Source: Kitasatospora sp. NA04385 (lineage in GTDB: Bacteria > Actinomycetota > Actinomycetes > Streptomycetales > Streptomycetaceae). Taken from it: a stretch of DNA of 64,000 nt. The notes under the pieces are model-generated. The model saw nothing but the letters and a program-made list of their open reading frames with translations. It was not told where the DNA came from and ran no database searches. This document shows, one piece after another, positions 46,092 to 54,989 of this stretch (positions are counted from its first letter, which is position 1; every line of letters begins with the position of its first letter). A program made the translations under genes and the position numbers. Where the stretch lies: positions 6,615,059 to 6,679,058 of the forward strand of contig NZ_CP054919.1 in assembly GCF_013364235.1 (NCBI RefSeq), written 5' to 3'.

Positions 46092-47045
46092 ATGGACACC
46101 GGGCACCGGGTTTGTCAACCTTGTCGCATGGGCGAGCGAAACGATCAGCCACAGGGGTCGCACGCGGCGGAGGAATCCGGCGCGCAGGAGATCGAGGCCA
46201 CGGTGGTACTGGGCCTGCGGATCACCGACTGGCCGGCCTTGCGGGCCGCCGCACGGGCGGCCGTCGAGGAGTTGGAGTTCGACGGCATCGATCCCGAGGG
46301 CCAGCGCGCCCAACTGCTGCGCGAGGTGGCCGAGGACCCCAACGCCGCCCTCGGCGCCCTGCTCCACCCCGACCGGCTGGTCGCCGCGCTGCCCGGCATC
46401 GAGGCCCTCGGCGGCACCCTGGAGATCAGCGTCACCGACGACTTCGCCCCCGACTTCGCCGAGCTGTTCCCGCTCGACGACGACGGCGACACCGGCGACT
46501 GGACGCTCACCCCGCGCACCGCCTGCCTGGTCCACACCCAGCTGATCAGCCTCGCCGACGCCGCCTACGAGGACTTCGAGGACCACGGCGACGACCCCGT
46601 CACCGTCGCCGACGAGAACGACTGGTCGGTGTTCGGCCGCCTCCAGCAGCGCACCTGGAACCTGCACCGGGGCTGGCGGCGCGCCTTCGCCCGGGCCTTC
46701 GACGACCTCGCCGACGACCTCGCCATCGGCGAGTGGCCGCTGCCCCGCTGCCCCGCCGAGGACGTCGCGCTGCGGCTGGCCCTGGCCGACGCCCGCGCCC
46801 TGCTCGGTGCCCAGCCCGAGTCGGTCGCCGACATGATGGGCGAGCTGCCCGCCGACCTGTACGACTACGACTGGGACGGCTGCGCGGACGAGCTGTTCGG
46901 CGTCTACGGCCCCGACGAGGAGGGCGGCGACCTCGACGCCGGCCAGCGCATCGACCGGCTCCTCGCCGCCACCCACCCCGAGGGCTGGTTCCTCGGCTAC
47001 GAGGACGCCGAGGACCGCGACCCCGGCCGGGGCTACCGCCGCTGA
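46092..47045 (+). CDS. Hypothetical actinobacterial protein
   Basis: A 317-aa soluble, very acidic protein (clusters such as DDDGDTGDW, YEDFEDHGDD). It begins VLGLRITDWPALRAAARAAVEEL in its conserved core and has WSVFGRLQQRTWNLHRGWRRAFARAFDDLADDLAIGEWPLPRCPAEDVAL and DWDGCADELFGVYGPDEEG. ATG 46092 is preceded by GGGAGAGCTG, which decides for it, although ATG 46128 (MGERNDQPQ) would better match the composition. Ends 17 bases before the Pth2-like gene, so they may be one transcript. No family recognised. Confidence 0.75.
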   Translation: MDTGHRVCQPCRMGERNDQPQGSHAAEESGAQEIEATVVLGLRITDWPALRAAARAAVEELEFDGIDPEGQRAQLLREVAEDPNAALGALLHPDRLVAALPGIEALGGTLEISVTDDFAPDFAELFPLDDDGDTGDWTLTPRTACLVHTQLISLADAAYEDFEDHGDDPVTVADENDWSVFGRLQQRTWNLHRGWRRAFARAFDDLADDLAIGEWPLPRCPAEDVALRLALADARALLGAQPESVADMMGELPADLYDYDWDGCADELFGVYGPDEEGGDLDAGQRIDRLLAATHPEGWFLGYEDAEDRDPGRGYRR

Positions 47046-47062
47046 ACTGGCATCCTGGGAGG

Positions 47063-47890
47063 GTGAGCTCACCCTTCGACCCGCCCGCCCCGGCGCCCGC
47101 CGCCGCGTCCGACTCCGCCGTGCCCGCCGCTTCCACGCCTGACGCCGCCGTGCCCGCCGCCGCCGTGCCCGTCCCCGCCGTGGGCGGGCACGCCGAGGAC
47201 CGCGACACCCGCCCGCAGTACGTGCTGCCGCTGGTGGTCCGGCTGGAGCGGGCCGACCCGCCCGCCCGCACCGACGCGCTGGAGACCGCCGCACGCGCCG
47301 TCCTCACCCTGCTCGCCGATCCCCGGGTCACCGACCCGGACGGGGAGTGGGCCGAGCGGGTCGCGGCCTGGGAGGACGCCCGGATCCGCAAGGTGGTCCG
47401 GCGCGCCCGCGGCGCCGAGTGGCGCAAGGCTTCCGAACTGCCCGGCATCACCGTCACCGGCGACGGCGCCGAGGTGCGGGTCTTCCCGCCGATCCCGCTG
47501 GACGGCTGGCCCAAGGAGCTCGCCAAGCTCCAGGTCTCCGGCACCGACCTCGACGACCCCGAACCGCCCGGCCCCGCCCCCGCAGGCGTCCCGGTGCTCT
47601 GGCTCAACCCCGGACTCGAGATGAGCGCCGGCAAGACCATGGCGCAGACCGGCCACGCCGCCCAACTCGCCTGGTGGGAACTGGACGGGACCCAGCGCGA
47701 GAAGTGGGCCGCCGCCGGCTTCCCGCTGGCCGTCCGCACCGCCCCCGCCACCGACTGGCCCGCCCTCACCGACGGCCGCCTCCCGCTCGTCCGCGACGCC
47801 GGTTTCACCGAGATCGCCCCGGGCAGCGCCACCGTCGCCGCCGAGGGCGGGGAGGACTACTGCCCCACCCCGCGCCTGCGGCGTTCGTGA
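47063..47890 (+). CDS. Peptidyl-tRNA hydrolase, Pth2-like
   Basis: A 275-aa protein. The C-terminal 110 residues carry the archaeal/eukaryotic Pth2 motif: LNPGLEMSAGKTMAQTGHAAQLAWW, then REKWAAAGFPLAVRTA, LPLVRDAGFTEIAPGSATVAAEG, with the conserved Lys, Gln and His. The enzyme recycles peptidyl-tRNA. The N-terminal 45 residues are an Ala/Pro/Val tail encoded by GCCGCC-type micro-repeats; residues 60-150 form an extra domain of unknown role. GTG 47063 has its GGAGG too close for ordinary spacing, so a later start cannot be excluded. Canonical bacterial Pth is probably elsewhere. Confidence 0.85.
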   Translation: MSSPFDPPAPAPAAASDSAVPAASTPDAAVPAAAVPVPAVGGHAEDRDTRPQYVLPLVVRLERADPPARTDALETAARAVLTLLADPRVTDPDGEWAERVAAWEDARIRKVVRRARGAEWRKASELPGITVTGDGAEVRVFPPIPLDGWPKELAKLQVSGTDLDDPEPPGPAPAGVPVLWLNPGLEMSAGKTMAQTGHAAQLAWWELDGTQREKWAAAGFPLAVRTAPATDWPALTDGRLPLVRDAGFTEIAPGSATVAAEGGEDYCPTPRLRRS

Positions 47891-48131
47891 GCCGCCACCC
47901 CGCTCGCGACCCGGCAAGGTGGCAGGTCAGAGGCGTGGGTGCCCGGTGGTGGTAGGGCCCCGGTCGGTCTTCACGGGGGGCGCGATCGGGCCGTTGAGCC
48001 GGATGCGGGCGCGGGCGATCAGGCCCCGGAAGTCGCGCCGACCGGAGCCCCTCGGCCCGTCGTCGGTGCCACCGCTCCACCGACCGCTCGGCATCCGCCG
48101 TGCGGGAGCGCTGCGGGTGGACGGCGTACGG
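47891..48131. other. Intergenic region, no confident gene
   Basis: About 240 bases between the Pth2-like gene and the pullulanase terminator. A 55-codon minus-strand frame (48094-47927, beginning MPSGRWSGGTDDG and including RDFRGLIARARIRLNG) has gene-like composition but no ribosome site. It may be a gene remnant; I do not call it. Confidence 0.3.
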
Positions 48132-48164
48132 CCGTGGGCCGGGGCGGTCGGCCCCGGCCCACGG
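48132..48164. terminator. Terminator of the secreted pullulanase gene
   Basis: CCGTGGGCCGGGGC (48132-48145) and GCCCCGGCCCACGG (48151-48164) form a perfect 14-bp stem around GGTCG. It is 18 bases past the stop of the minus-strand pullulanase. Confidence 0.85.
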
Positions 48165-48181
48165 GACCGCTTGGGGGGTGG

Positions 48182-50782
48182 TCAGTTCTTCTTGTAGACG
48201 GTCACGGCGAGAGGTCCGGCGGTGGTGTCGGTGCTGCTGGTGGCGCCGTTGGCGTCGAGGACCTTGGTCCAGGTGCCGGCGGGCAGGGCGGGGGTGTAGG
48301 TGCTGTTGGTGGGGTTGTAGACGACGACGGTGTCGTAGGCGGTGGGGGCGGCGGGGCTGGAGCTGATGCGGGTGGTGATGACGGAGCCGCTGGTCTGGGT
48401 GGAGAGCTGGTTGTTGACGGCGTCCCAGGTGGTCAGGCGCAGCGCGGGGGTGGACTTCCGCAGGGCGATGGCGTCCTTGTAGTACGTGAAGGTGGCGGCG
48501 TTGGCGGACTTGTCGCCCCAGTGGATGGCGTTGACGTCGTCGCCGGCGTTGTAGGAGTTCTTGGCGGTCGCGTAGTTGCCGCCGACGACCTTGGTGCGCA
48601 GGAACTCGTCGCCCTCGGTGATGAGGGCCATGCCCTGGGAGGTGAGGACCATGCCGGTGGCGAAGCGGTCGATCCGGCCGGCCCGGCCGGTGGCTCCGCC
48701 GGTGGCGCCGGAGTAGGTGATCTTGTCCCAGAGGCTCAGGTCGTCGTGGACGGAGACGTAGTTGAGGGTCTGCTCGGGGTCGTAGGCGAACGCGGGGTTC
48801 CACGGGTCGGTGAGCGCGGCGGTGCTCTTGACGGACAGGAGGGAGCCGCGCAGGCCGCGGATGACGGCGCCGGTGTCACCGGCGCCGTTCATGTAGTTCA
48901 TGACGTTGTCCTGGGTGCCGCCCTTGATGGCGTCGCGGTAGGCGCCGTTGAAGACGCCGACGTGGGCGGCGGCGAGGGTGGGGACGGTGGCGTAGCGGAC
49001 CTTCCGGGCTTCGTCGGGGTCGTTGACGCCGCCGCTCCAGGGCTCGCCGTAGATCTGCAGCTGGCGGTCGGGGAAGGTGGTGTTGAGGTAGGTGGCCCAG
49101 TCGGCGACGTTGGCGGCGTAGTGGACGCCGAGGAGGTCGAAGCGGAAGCCGTCGATGCCGTAGTCGCGGACCCAGTGCTCCAGGGAGTCGCGGATCATGC
49201 GGCTGACCATCGGGTTGCCGTCGTCGATGGAGTTGCCGGTGCCGGACAGGTCGGTGCCGTTGTAGTACTTGGCGGTGATGTTGTCGAAGACGCCCTTGCC
49301 GGAGGTGTGGTTGTAAACGACGTCCATGTTCACGCGGATGCCGGCCCGGTGGAACCCGTCGACCATGTCCTTGAACTCGCGGATGCGGTCCTCGGGGGCG
49401 GTGAACTGGGAGAACTGCTCCTCGGGGACGTTGTAGTTCAGCGGGTCGTAGCCCCAGTTGGGCACGGTGGCGTTGAAGTCGAAGGCGGGCATGATCTGGA
49501 CGTCGGTGACGCCCAGTTCCTTGAGGTGGTCGATGCCGGTCTTCACCCCGTTGTCGGTGGTGCCGCTCTGGACGAGGCCGAGGAACTTGCCGCGCTTGGC
49601 GGCGTCGACGCCGGAGGAGGGGTCGATGGTGAAGTCGCGGACGTCGAGCTCGTAGACGACGGAGTCCTCGCGGTTGGCGCGGGCGGGGCGCGGGGCCCAG
49701 CTGCCGCCGGTGGGGGCGACGGCGCCGGAGTCGATGACGATGCCCTGGGTGGTGCCGGGGTTGACCATCTGGGCGTAGGGGTCGCGGACGTCGTTGCCGC
49801 GGATCCTGAACTGGTAGGCCTGGTTCTTCAGGTCGCCGGGGACGACGGTCTGGTAGACGCCGCTGTAGCCGTTGAGGGTGACCGGGACGAGCGGGTAGGT
49901 GGTGCCGCCGACGCTGACCTTGACGTCGGAGCTGTCGGGCGACCAGATGCGGAAGGTGGTGGAGGCGGTGCTGTAGAGGGCGCCGAGGGTGTTGCGCGAG
50001 GAGGCCGGCGGGCCGCCGGGGGAGGAGGTGGGGCTGGGGGAGGGGCCGGTGCCGCTGCCGGACTGGACGGTGAGCAGGTGGGTGGAGCCGGTGTAGGTGA
50101 AGGTGGTGGTGTCGCCGTTGGCGGCGACGGTGAAGGGGATGTTGGCGCCGCCGGGGGCGCCGTTCTGCCCGTAGTTCTCGGTCCAGGACTTGTCGACGGC
50201 GGCCTTGACCTGCCAGGAGCCGGCCGGGACGGCGGTGGTGGTGAAGGTGTAGGTGCCGTCGCCGTCCGGGTCCTGGAGGGCGGAGGTCAGGCAGTCGGGG
50301 GCCCAGTCGCCGGGGCAGCCGAGCTCGGACTGGAAGTCGCCGGCGGCGGTGACGGTGTGGCTGGCCGCGTTGTCGGTGACCAGGTGGGTGGCGGGGTCGT
50401 AGACGAAGGTGACGGCCTTGCCGCCGCCGGGGACGGTCAGGGCGATGTCGGCGCCGCCGGGGGTGCCGTTCTGGCCGTAGTTCTCGTTCCAGGACTTGTC
50501 GACGGCGACCTTGTAGGCCCAGGTGCCGCCGGGGAGGTTGAGGGTGGCGGCCCACTTGCCGTCGGAGCGCTGGGTGAGCTGGTCCTGCGGGCAGTCGGTG
50601 GCCCAGTCGCCGGGGCAGCCGATCTCGCTGTTGAACGTGCCGGGCACCGAGACCGCGGTGGGGGCGGCGGCACTGGCGGTGGCGGGCAGCAGGGGGACGA
50701 GGGTGAGGGCGAGGACCGCGGCCGCGGCGCTCGCGACGGTGGCGGCGGTGCTGCGCCTGCGGGGTCGGGGAGCGGGGTGCAT
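48182..50782 (-). CDS. Secreted type I pullulanase (GH13_14)
   Basis: An 866-aa secreted enzyme. The signal peptide has a twin-Arg-like start (RPRRRSTAATVASAAAAVLAL) cut near residue 38. Two X25-type modules follow (about 45-135 and 145-235), each with CPGDW..DC and KSW.ENYGQNG; then a Ser/Pro linker and an N-terminal CBM48-like domain (270-350). The catalytic barrel has the type I pullulanase signature NWGYDP at 442-447, nucleophile Asp549 in GFRFD, acid/base Glu580 in QIYGEPW and stabiliser Asp680 in VSVHD. It cleaves alpha-1,6 links in pullulan and amylopectin. ATG 50782 has AGGAG. The operator upstream is shared with malE. Confidence 0.95.
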   Translation of the reverse strand: MHPAPRPRRRSTAATVASAAAAVLALTLVPLLPATASAAAPTAVSVPGTFNSEIGCPGDWATDCPQDQLTQRSDGKWAATLNLPGGTWAYKVAVDKSWNENYGQNGTPGGADIALTVPGGGKAVTFVYDPATHLVTDNAASHTVTAAGDFQSELGCPGDWAPDCLTSALQDPDGDGTYTFTTTAVPAGSWQVKAAVDKSWTENYGQNGAPGGANIPFTVAANGDTTTFTYTGSTHLLTVQSGSGTGPSPSPTSSPGGPPASSRNTLGALYSTASTTFRIWSPDSSDVKVSVGGTTYPLVPVTLNGYSGVYQTVVPGDLKNQAYQFRIRGNDVRDPYAQMVNPGTTQGIVIDSGAVAPTGGSWAPRPARANREDSVVYELDVRDFTIDPSSGVDAAKRGKFLGLVQSGTTDNGVKTGIDHLKELGVTDVQIMPAFDFNATVPNWGYDPLNYNVPEEQFSQFTAPEDRIREFKDMVDGFHRAGIRVNMDVVYNHTSGKGVFDNITAKYYNGTDLSGTGNSIDDGNPMVSRMIRDSLEHWVRDYGIDGFRFDLLGVHYAANVADWATYLNTTFPDRQLQIYGEPWSGGVNDPDEARKVRYATVPTLAAAHVGVFNGAYRDAIKGGTQDNVMNYMNGAGDTGAVIRGLRGSLLSVKSTAALTDPWNPAFAYDPEQTLNYVSVHDDLSLWDKITYSGATGGATGRAGRIDRFATGMVLTSQGMALITEGDEFLRTKVVGGNYATAKNSYNAGDDVNAIHWGDKSANAATFTYYKDAIALRKSTPALRLTTWDAVNNQLSTQTSGSVITTRISSSPAAPTAYDTVVVYNPTNSTYTPALPAGTWTKVLDANGATSSTDTTAGPLAVTVYKKN

Positions 50783-50958
50783 GGGGACTCTCCTGGGCTG
50801 TGCCGGGGGCGGGTGGGCCGTCCGGCGCGGGTGGGGGATGGTGCCCTGCGAAGCCGGGTGCGGGTGCGGGCCGGTGGATCCGGCCGTGCCGGGTGGAAGC
50901 AGGTCGTGCCGGGGAGAGCACCCGGCGGCCGGGGCGGACACACCACGGCTGTCGGGTT

Positions 50959-50975
50959 GCTAACTCATGTTAATA
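50959..50975. promoter_or_regulatory. MalR-type operator upstream of pullulanase
   Basis: GCTAACTCATGTTAATA differs at one of 17 positions from 52418-52434 upstream of malE. It has TAAC...GTTA arms, as expected for a LacI-family dimer, and lies 177 bases upstream of the pullulanase start. The rest of the 50783-51217 gap has an 11-base GGGCGGCGGCC tandem at about 51105-51135 and no gene. Confidence 0.65.
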
Positions 50976-51165
50976 ATGCGTAAATGAGGGCCGGGTCAAG
51001 ACTCCGGACCGAAACCCGCTCCACCCGGACGGGCCCGCGCGCCCGGCCCTCGCCCGGCCCTCGCCCGTGCGGCGGCCGACCCTCGCCCGTGCGGCGGCCG
51101 TGCGGCGGCCGGGCGGCGGCCGGGCGGCGGCCGGGCGACACCGCCGCGACCAGCCATGTCGCAGT

Positions 51166-51182
51166 GTTAGTAACGTGCGTTA
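51166..51182. promoter_or_regulatory. Autoregulatory operator of the LacI gene
   Basis: GTTAGTAAC (51166-51174) overlaps TAACGTGCGTTA (51171-51182), a perfect TAACG/CGTTA inverted repeat. It lies 36 bases before the regulator start and shares the TAAC/GTTA half-sites with the two other mal operators. Autorepression is inference. Confidence 0.55.
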
Positions 51183-51217
51183 TCGTGGGGCGCAACCAAC
51201 CGAGACGGGGGAGAGTC

Positions 51218-52291
51218 ATGCCGGCGAAGGCGCCAGGGGCGAGCGCGCCCACCGGGCGGAAGCCGCCCACCTCCACCGACGTGGCGAAGGCGGCCGGCGT
51301 CTCCCGCTCGGCCGTCTCCTTCGCCTTCAACAGCCCCGAGCGGCTCTCGGAGGCGACCCGCGACCGGATCCTGGCCGCGGCCAAGGAGATCGGCTACTCG
51401 CCCAACACGCTGGCGCGGATGCTACAGGCCGGACAGACCCAGTCGCTGGGCGTCCTGCTCCCGCAGAACCTCGCCAAGATCATGGAGAACCCGTACTACT
51501 CCCGCTTCCTGACCGGCGTCGGCCAGGTGTGCGACGAGCAGGGCTACACCTTGCTGCTCACCCCGCCGCTGCGCGACTCCATGCTCAAGGCCATCCCGTA
51601 CGCGGCGGTGGACGGGTTCATCGTGTGCGGACTGGAGCACGACCGCGGCGAGGTCGCCGAGCTGCGGCGCAGGAACATCCCCTTCGTCCTGGTGGACAGC
51701 TCCCCGTGGGAGGACGTGCCCAGCGTCGACGTGGACGACCGGGCGGGCGCGTACGAGGTGGCCCGCCACATCCTCGACCTCGGCCACCGGCGCATCGCGC
51801 TGCTCTCCATCGACCCGGGCCCCGAGCGCGCCGAGCGCGGCTACCGGGGGCCGCTGGCCCGCCGCCTGGACGGCGTGGGGGAGGCGCTCGCCGAGGCCGG
51901 CCTGACGCTGGCCGACGTCGCGCTCGCCGAAGTCCCGGCCACGCGCTCCGACGGCTTCCGTGCCACCCGCGCGCTGATGGGGGCCGGTGCCCCGCCCACC
52001 GCGATCATCGCCCTGTCCGACATCCTCGCCTTCGGCGCCATCAACGCCCTGCACGACCTGGGGCTGAGCGTGCCCGGGGACGTGTCGGTGACCGGCTTCG
52101 ACGACCTGCCCGACGCGGCCTGGCTCAGGCCGCGCCTGACCAGCGTCCGCCAGCCCATATCCGCCAAGGGCCGCAGCGCCGCGGACTTCCTCATCGCGGC
52201 CATCCGCGACGAGGACCAGCACCCCCACCAGGTGCTCGGCACCAGTCTCATCGTCCGCGACTCCAGCGGCCGCGTCCCCGCCGCCGGCTGA
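51218..52291 (+). CDS. malR: LacI-family maltose regulator (MalR-like)
   Basis: A 357-aa LacI-family repressor. The N-terminal HTH is TSTDVAKAAGVSRSAVSFAFNSPERLSEATRDRILAAAKEIGYSPN with the hinge LARMLQAG. The periplasmic-binding-like core has SLGVLLPQNLAKIMENPYYSRFLTGVGQVCDEQGYTLLL, VDGFIVCGL, FVLVDSSPWEDVPSVDVDDRAGAYEVARHILDLGHRRIALL and TGFDDLPDAAWLRPRLTSVRQP. ATG 51218 has GGGGGAGAG. It sits between the pullulanase and malEFG, and operators with the same half-sites flank it on both sides. Maltose or maltotriose is the likely inducer. The symbol is by context and homology. Confidence 0.9.
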   Translation: MPAKAPGASAPTGRKPPTSTDVAKAAGVSRSAVSFAFNSPERLSEATRDRILAAAKEIGYSPNTLARMLQAGQTQSLGVLLPQNLAKIMENPYYSRFLTGVGQVCDEQGYTLLLTPPLRDSMLKAIPYAAVDGFIVCGLEHDRGEVAELRRRNIPFVLVDSSPWEDVPSVDVDDRAGAYEVARHILDLGHRRIALLSIDPGPERAERGYRGPLARRLDGVGEALAEAGLTLADVALAEVPATRSDGFRATRALMGAGAPPTAIIALSDILAFGAINALHDLGLSVPGDVSVTGFDDLPDAAWLRPRLTSVRQPISAKGRSAADFLIAAIRDEDQHPHQVLGTSLIVRDSSGRVPAAG

Positions 52292-52313
52292 CCCGCGCCG
52301 CCGGCTGACCCGC
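52280..52313 (+). repeat. 17-bp direct duplication at the regulator stop
   Basis: GCCGCCGGCTGACCCGC occurs at 52280-52296 and 52297-52313, duplicating the last three codons and the TGA stop of the LacI gene. A stop-anchored duplication like those elsewhere in the window. Confidence 0.8.
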
Positions 52314-52321
52314 GCCGCCCA

Positions 52322-52358
52322 GCTCCGCCCCCCGTGCCAGCGGCCCGGGGGGCGGAGC
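52322..52358. terminator. Terminator after the LacI regulator
   Basis: GCTCCGCCCCCCG (52322-52334) pairs perfectly with CGGGGGGCGGAGC (52346-52358) around an 11-base loop. It separates the regulator from the malE promoter. Confidence 0.8.
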
Positions 52359-52380
52359 CGTCTCCCGGCCCGCCCCGCGC

Positions 52381-52410
52381 TTGTCCCGAATGCGTCGACC
52401 GTGTTACATA
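52381..52410 (+). promoter_or_regulatory. malE promoter
   Basis: TTGTCC (52381-52386) and TACATA (52405-52410) are separated by 18 bases. Transcription would start near 52417, within the operator, leaving a long GC-rich leader of about 215 bases before malE in which I see no gene. Confidence 0.5.
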
Positions 52411-52413
52411 AAC

Positions 52414-52444
52414 GTTAGCTAACTCCTGTTAATAGCCTGCTAAC
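52414..52444. promoter_or_regulatory. MalR-type double operator upstream of malE
   Basis: A perfect palindrome GTTAGCTAAC at 52414-52423 is followed by a second GTTA...TAAC pair (52428-52444). The segment 52418-52434 matches the pullulanase operator in 16 of 17 positions. It covers the expected transcription start, so binding would prevent initiation. Confidence 0.7.
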
Positions 52445-52633
52445 GTCGGAGCCATCACGCCACGCGGAGGCGGGACGCCGCGGCACCGGAGTTCCGGGCG
52501 GCCCCGCTCCCCGTGGACGCCTCCGGCCTGATCGGCCCGCCCGTGCGGGGCGGCCGGGGCCGACCGCCGGTCCCGGCCCGCGCCGGGGCCCGGCCCCCAC
52601 CTCGACACCCCTCCTCCATCTAGGAGCCCCACC

Positions 52634-53911
52634 ATGCGTCGTGGCATCGCCGCAGTCGCCCTCGCGGCTGCCGTCACCGTCTCTGCGAGCGCCTGCAGTT
52701 CGGACAGCGGATCGGGTACCGCCTCCTCCGGTCCGGTCACCATCACCTGGTGGGACACCTCGGACGCGACCAACGAGGCGGGGACCTTCAAGACCCTGGT
52801 CGCCGACTTCGAGAAGGCGAACCCGGACGTCAAGGTCACCTACGTCAACGTGCCCTTCGCCGACGCGCAGAGCAAGTTCCAGACCGCCGCGGGCAGCAAG
52901 GGCGCCCCGGACGTCCTGCGCGCCGACGTCGGCTGGACCGCCGGGTTCGTGAAGTCCGGCTTCCTGGCGCCGCTGGACGGCACCCCGGCCGCGGCCGACG
53001 CCGCCGAGTTCGAGCCGGCGCTCATCGAGCAGGCCAAGGTCGACGGCAAGCTCTACGGCCTCCCGCAGGTCACCGACACCCTGGCCCTGATGTACAACAA
53101 GGACCTGTTCGCGAAGGCCGGCATCACCGCGGCCCCCGCCACCTGGGACGAGCTGAAGGCCGACGCCGCGCTGGTGAAGGACAGGACCGGCGTCGACGGC
53201 TTCGCGTTCAACCCGCAGGGCTACTACGCCATGCCGTTCCTGTACGGCGAGGGCACCGACATGATCGACGCCTCCGCGAAGAAGATCACCGTCAACTCGC
53301 CCGCCGCCGTCACGGGCATCGACACCGTCAAGTCGCTGGTCTCCGCGCCGGGCGTCATGAAGCTCGACACCACCAGCAACGGCTACGCGAACATCATGGA
53401 CGCCTTCGGCAACGGCAAGGTCGCCGCCATCATCCAGGGCCCCTGGGAGAGCGCGAACGTCTTCAAGGGCTCCTCGTTCCAGAACAACGCCAACCTGGGC
53501 ATCGCCACCGTCCCGGCCGGCTCCGCGGGCAAGGCCGGGGCGCCGCTGGGCGGCCACAACCTGGTCGCCTACGCGGGCTCCGACGCCGCCCACCAGGCCG
53601 CCGCGCAGAAGTTCATCGCGTTCATGACCTCGGCCGACTCCCAGGTCCTCACCGCGACGAAGAACTCCACCCTGCCCACCCGCACCGACGCCTACACCGC
53701 CGACGTCACCCGGAACGTCGCCATCGCCGGCTACCAGCAGGTGCTGTCCTCCGGCCGCCCCCGGCCCGCGGTCGCGCAGTACTCCTCGCTCTACGACCCG
53801 TTCGGCACCGAGCTGATCAAGATCCTCTCCGGTCAGGAGAGCACGAAGGCCGGCCTGGACAACGTCGCCGCCTCCGCCAAGAAGCTCCTCCCGGACTACG
53901 CCTCGCAGTGA
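52634..53911 (+). CDS. malE: Maltose/maltodextrin-binding lipoprotein
   Basis: A 425-aa extracellular solute-binding lipoprotein (family 1). Signal with lipobox SASAC and lipidated Cys21, then the binding core: ITWWDTSDATNEAGTFKTLVADFEKANPDVKVTYV, GAPDVLRADVGW, GLPQVTDTLALMYNKDLFAKAG, FAFNPQGYYAMPFLYGEG and AIIQGPWESANVF. ATG 52634 has AGGAG. Downstream genes encode its two permeases; no ATPase gene is in the operon, as in other Streptomyces, where MsiK serves many sugar transporters. Ligand by context maltose/maltodextrin; trehalose-type ligands cannot be excluded. Confidence 0.93.
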   Translation: MRRGIAAVALAAAVTVSASACSSDSGSGTASSGPVTITWWDTSDATNEAGTFKTLVADFEKANPDVKVTYVNVPFADAQSKFQTAAGSKGAPDVLRADVGWTAGFVKSGFLAPLDGTPAAADAAEFEPALIEQAKVDGKLYGLPQVTDTLALMYNKDLFAKAGITAAPATWDELKADAALVKDRTGVDGFAFNPQGYYAMPFLYGEGTDMIDASAKKITVNSPAAVTGIDTVKSLVSAPGVMKLDTTSNGYANIMDAFGNGKVAAIIQGPWESANVFKGSSFQNNANLGIATVPAGSAGKAGAPLGGHNLVAYAGSDAAHQAAAQKFIAFMTSADSQVLTATKNSTLPTRTDAYTADVTRNVAIAGYQQVLSSGRPRPAVAQYSSLYDPFGTELIKILSGQESTKAGLDNVAASAKKLLPDYASQ

Positions 53912-53918
53912 CCCGGCC

Positions 53919-53952
53919 CCCGGCCCGGGACGCCGTCACGCCCCGGGCCGGG
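53919..53952. terminator. Intercistronic hairpin between malE and malF
   Basis: CCCGGCCCGGG (53919-53929) pairs with CCCGGGCCGGG (53942-53952). In binding-protein operons such hairpins give partial termination or RNA protection, so the receptor is made in excess over permeases. Confidence 0.65.
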
Positions 53953-53993
53953 CCCGCCCGCTGCCGACTCCCCTTCCGCTCCCGAGGTGCCCC

Positions 53994-54989
53994 ATGACCA
54001 CCGCCGTGCGCGGCGAAACCGCCTGCCGCAACCGCCCCGACCAGCCACGACGAAGCCTGCTGCGCCGCATCGGACACTCCTGGGACCGCCACTGGTACGC
54101 GTGGGCGATGTGCCTGCCGGTGGTCCTGGTCCTCGGCGCGATCGTCGGCTACCCGCTCATCCAGGGCATCCACCTCAGCTTCACCGACGCCACCAGCGAG
54201 AACGTCGGGCGCACCATCGGCGTCCACCACATCCCCGACACCTACGGCTGGGTCGGCCTGAAGAACTACGTCGACATCCTCACCGGCGACAACAACCAGT
54301 TCTGGCCGCACCTGGTGTGGACGATCGCCTGGACGATCCTGTGCGTCGCCCTCACCTACGGGATCGGCCTGGCGCTGGCCGTCATGCTCAACCGCGACCT
54401 GCGGGCCCGCGGCCTGTACCGGATGCTGCTGATCCTGCCCTGGGCCGTGCCCACGTTCGTCACCGTCTTCGCCTGGCGCCTGATCCTCGCCGACGACGGC
54501 GCCGTCAACCAACTGCTGGGCCTGCTCCACATCACCGGCCCCTCCTGGCTCTCCGACCCCCTCGCGCAGAAGGCCGCCGCCATCGGCGTCAACGTCTGGT
54601 GCGGCGTGCCGTTCATGATGGTCTCGATACTCGGCGGACTCCAGTCGATCCCGCAGGAGCTGTACGAGGCCGCCGAGATGGACGGCGCCAACCCCTGGCA
54701 GCGCTTTGTCAACGTCACCCTGCCCGGCCTGCGCCCGGTCAGCTCCACCGTCGTCCTGCTCGGCGTGATCTGGACGTTCAACCAGTTCAACGTGATCTTC
54801 CTGCTGTTCGGCACCAACAGCGACAGCGTCCAGATCCTCGTCACCTACGCCTACAAGCTCTTCTTCGGCCAGCAGCCCCAGGACTACGCCTCCTCGGCGG
54901 CCGTCGGCATCCTGTGCCTGTCCCTGCTCGTCGTCTTCACGAGCGTCTACCGCCGCTGGCTCAAGCGCACCAACGAGGGGGCTCTCTGA
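53994..54989 (+). CDS. malF: Maltose ABC transporter permease MalF
   Basis: A 331-aa permease with six to seven membrane helices. The cytoplasmic EAA loop is ELYEAAEMDGANPWQRFVNVTLPGLRP, with WCGVPFMMVSILGGLQSIP before it. Its first helix is WYAWAMCLPVVLVLGAIVGYPLIQGI. ATG 53994 follows CGAGGTGCCCC. The stop overlaps the malG start as TGATG. Confidence 0.95.
   Translation: MTTAVRGETACRNRPDQPRRSLLRRIGHSWDRHWYAWAMCLPVVLVLGAIVGYPLIQGIHLSFTDATSENVGRTIGVHHIPDTYGWVGLKNYVDILTGDNNQFWPHLVWTIAWTILCVALTYGIGLALAVMLNRDLRARGLYRMLLILPWAVPTFVTVFAWRLILADDGAVNQLLGLLHITGPSWLSDPLAQKAAAIGVNVWCGVPFMMVSILGGLQSIPQELYEAAEMDGANPWQRFVNVTLPGLRPVSSTVVLLGVIWTFNQFNVIFLLFGTNSDSVQILVTYAYKLFFGQQPQDYASSAAVGILCLSLLVVFTSVYRRWLKRTNEGAL

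Noticed and set aside
47927..48094. A 55-codon minus-strand frame between Pth2-like and pullulanase genes
   Set aside because: Its composition is gene-like but it has no ribosome site and no recognisable family; kept only as a remark.
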